DNA of 6,058 nt from the NCBI GenBank assembly GCA_017354515.1, contig JAFMQT010000300.1, positions 1 to 6,058 of the forward strand, in the 5' to 3' direction. Every line of letters starts with the position of its first letter. Within the stretch, counting starts at the first letter, position 1. Source of the stretch: Nocardia sp. Lineage in GTDB: Bacteria; Actinomycetota; Actinomycetes; Mycobacteriales; Mycobacteriaceae. A program made the position numbers and the translations under genes. Of this stretch, positions 4,418 to 6,058 are shown piece after piece. Under the pieces are notes generated by a model. That model ran no database searches. It saw only the letters and a program-made list of their open reading frames with translations, and was not told the DNA's origin.

Positions 4418-6058
4418 GCGATTCGCGCTCGGTGCGTGAGGTTTTCGCATCCGACTCAGCGGACTGGGCATCCGGCTCGGCGGACTCGGGGTCGACTACC
4501 GCCGGCCGGCTGATCGATGACCGCTCGGCCCACGACCCGGGCGATCGGTCGCTGCCCGGGATGTCCGAGGAGATGAACCCCGCGCCGGAGCCATCCGGCG
4601 GCGTCGATCCCGAGAACCGGATCGGCTTGCGGGGCAGGATCTCTCGCCGGTTGTCGGCGGTGCCGCTGCGGGTGACATTGGCGATCGCGCTGGTCGCGCT
4701 GGCCGCACTCGGCCTGCTGGTATCGGGTGTCGCGGTCACCTCGGCGATGCACAATGTGCTGACCAGCAGTGTCGACCGCCAACTGCGCGGGGTCTCGCAC
4801 GATTGGGCTTCGCCGTATCTTGCGACCGCCCCGCGTCAACCTCCGCAGGAGGGGCGGCGGCATTCCTCCGGATTCTTCTATGTCCGGATCGAGAATCCCA
4901 ACGGTTCGACGCGCTATCTCTTACCTTCGGGCACAACGACTCCCGATTTCCCGGCCGATCTCGGTACCCGGATCCGTACCGTCGGGTCGGTGGGTAATCC
5001 CGACGAGCGGTGGCGCGTCATCCGGGTGACCAGCCCGGAGGGCACCAGCTGGGTCGGTATCCGGCTGAGCGAGAACGAGAACATCATCAATCGGCTGGTG
5101 GCGCTGGAGATCGCGGTGGGTCTGATCGTCCTGGTGGTGCTGGCGGTGGTGGCGCACTTTGTCATCCGGCGCAGTCTGCGGCCGCTCGGCGAGGTGGAGA
5201 AGACCGCGGCGGCGATCGCCGGCGGGGACCTGCATCGCCGGGTTCCGGTGCAGGGCAACAATACCGAGGTCGACCGGCTGTCCCGATCGCTGAACGGGAT
5301 GCTCACCCAGATTCAGACCGCCTTCGCGGCGACCGAGGCTTCCGAGGAAGCGGCCCGCCTGTCGGAGAAGAAGATGCGGCGGTTCGTCGCCGACGCCAGT
5401 CACGAACTGCGCACCCCGCTGACCACGATCAAGGGGTTCGCGGAACTGTCGCGGCAGGGCGCCGGCGATCCGGCCATGCTGATGGACCGCATCGAACGCG
5501 AATCCAAGCGGATGAGCCTGCTGGTCGAGGATCTGCTGATGCTGGCTCGTCTGGACGCGCAGCGGCCGGTAGAACAGCGGCCCGTGGATCTGCTGGGGTT
5601 GGCCAGTGATGCCGTGCACAACGCCCGCGCGGTGGACGCGGCCAGCCGCCCGGAAGGTCCGAGCCGTCCGGTGAACCTCGAAATCCGTACCGGCCCGGGG
5701 ACATTGGAGGTCCGCGGTGATGAGCAGCGACTGCGTCAGGTCCTGGCGAACCTGGTCAACAACGCACTCACCCACACTCCGCCGGAGGCGTCGGTGACGG
5801 TCGCGTTGACACCGGAGGCCGCCGGGGTGCTGATCGAGGTCGCCGACACCGGTCCCGGTCTGGAACCCGAGGATGCCGAGCGCATCTTCGAGCGGTTCTA
5901 CCGCGCCGACTCCTCCCGTAACCGTGATACCGGCGGTAGCGGATTGGGTCTGTCGATCGTGCAGGCGCTGGTGCTGGCGCACGGTGGCAGCGTGTCGGTG
6001 CGCAGTGAACCCGGGCAGGGCACCACCTTCGAGGTGCGCCTGCCCCGGGAACGGCAAT
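4414..6058 (+). CDS. phoR: Sensor histidine kinase, PhoR-like, C-terminus cut by window edge
   Basis: Membrane sensor kinase partner of the preceding regulator; its ATG overlaps the phoP stop (ATGA, 4414-4417), so the two are translationally coupled. 548 codons are open to the window edge. Order: a Ser/Asp/Pro-rich cytoplasmic tail (1-70), basic RGRISRRL, membrane segment 1 (about 87-109), an extracytoplasmic sensor (about 110-227), membrane segment 2 (about 228-250), HAMP (about 251-303), HisKA with phospho-acceptor His330 in DASHELRTPLTT, and an ATPase domain with N box NLVNNALTHTP (446-456), DTGPG (478-482), FERFYRADSS (492-501) and GGSGLGLS (507-514). The kinase core closely resembles M. 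tuberculosis PhoR (SHELRTPLTTI-GFAEL-RQGA, ADSSR). The last residues, FEVRLPRERQ, are at the usual domain end, so only a short tail is missing. The N-terminal tail is far longer than in M. tuberculosis PhoR as I recall it. Confidence 0.9.
   Translation, partial: MSDSRSVREVFASDSADWASGSADSGSTTAGRLIDDRSAHDPGDRSLPGMSEEMNPAPEPSGGVDPENRIGLRGRISRRLSAVPLRVTLAIALVALAALGLLVSGVAVTSAMHNVLTSSVDRQLRGVSHDWASPYLATAPRQPPQEGRRHSSGFFYVRIENPNGSTRYLLPSGTTTPDFPADLGTRIRTVGSVGNPDERWRVIRVTSPEGTSWVGIRLSENENIINRLVALEIAVGLIVLVVLAVVAHFVIRRSLRPLGEVEKTAAAIAGGDLHRRVPVQGNNTEVDRLSRSLNGMLTQIQTAFAATEASEEAARLSEKKMRRFVADASHELRTPLTTIKGFAELSRQGAGDPAMLMDRIERESKRMSLLVEDLLMLARLDAQRPVEQRPVDLLGLASDAVHNARAVDAASRPEGPSRPVNLEIRTGPGTLEVRGDEQRLRQVLANLVNNALTHTPPEASVTVALTPEAAGVLIEVADTGPGLEPEDAERIFERFYRADSSRNRDTGGSGLGLSIVQALVLAHGGSVSVRSEPGQGTTFEVRLPRERQ

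Noticed and set aside
4921..6057. 378-codon minus-strand open frame
   Set aside because: It is antisense to the histidine kinase, which has all kinase boxes in order; long antisense frames are expected in high-GC coding DNA.

Overview
The window reads as chromosomal DNA from a high-GC actinomycete of the order Mycobacteriales. Nocardia or a close relative is my best guess. The reasons are the GC-rich third codon positions, GTG and ATG starts behind purine-rich ribosome binding sites, and a response regulator/sensor kinase pair that resembles Mycobacterium tuberculosis PhoP/PhoR more than any other family I can recall. Species cannot be fixed from this sequence alone.

Layout. The left part is on the minus strand: a 57-residue small protein (1530-1703) lies upstream of otsA (trehalose-6-phosphate synthase, 1-1440), whose C-terminus is cut off by the window edge. 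A 276-bp divergent spacer separates these from plus-strand genes. First comes an alpha/beta-fold hydrolase (1980-2819). A 240-bp intergenic region follows, holding an extended -10 promoter candidate and five perfect, contiguous copies of a 27-bp repeat. Next is a complete MbtH-like protein gene (3060-3299) with a strong hairpin after its stop. A tRNA-Thr(UGU) gene follows (3424-3495) with its own promoter candidate and a textbook intrinsic terminator (3500-3538). The right part is a two-component operon: a phoP-like response regulator (3680-4417) overlapping by 4 bp a phoR-like histidine kinase (4414 onward), whose last few codons lie beyond the window.

How the parts relate. OtsA starts trehalose synthesis (UDP- or ADP-glucose plus glucose-6-phosphate), used in these bacteria as osmoprotectant and for cell-envelope glycolipids. 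MbtH-like proteins are small activators of adenylation domains in non-ribosomal peptide synthetases (NRPS). No synthetase is present here, so this one must act in trans. PhoP/PhoR is an envelope and acid-stress regulator in mycobacteria. Nothing in the sequence ties these units into one pathway, and most of the region looks like ordinary core chromosome.

The most unusual element is the 27-bp repeat array between the hydrolase and mbtH. Each unit carries a 5-bp inverted repeat with a 4-nt loop, and the array appears to lie in the 5' leader of the mbtH transcript. Secondary points are the phoP leader, with a micro-ORF better placed than phoP for the Shine-Dalgarno and 11-bp-spaced heptamers resembling PhoP half-sites, and the long N-terminal extension of the kinase. 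I do not see a clear undescribed multi-gene system, phage, insertion sequence or CRISPR array.
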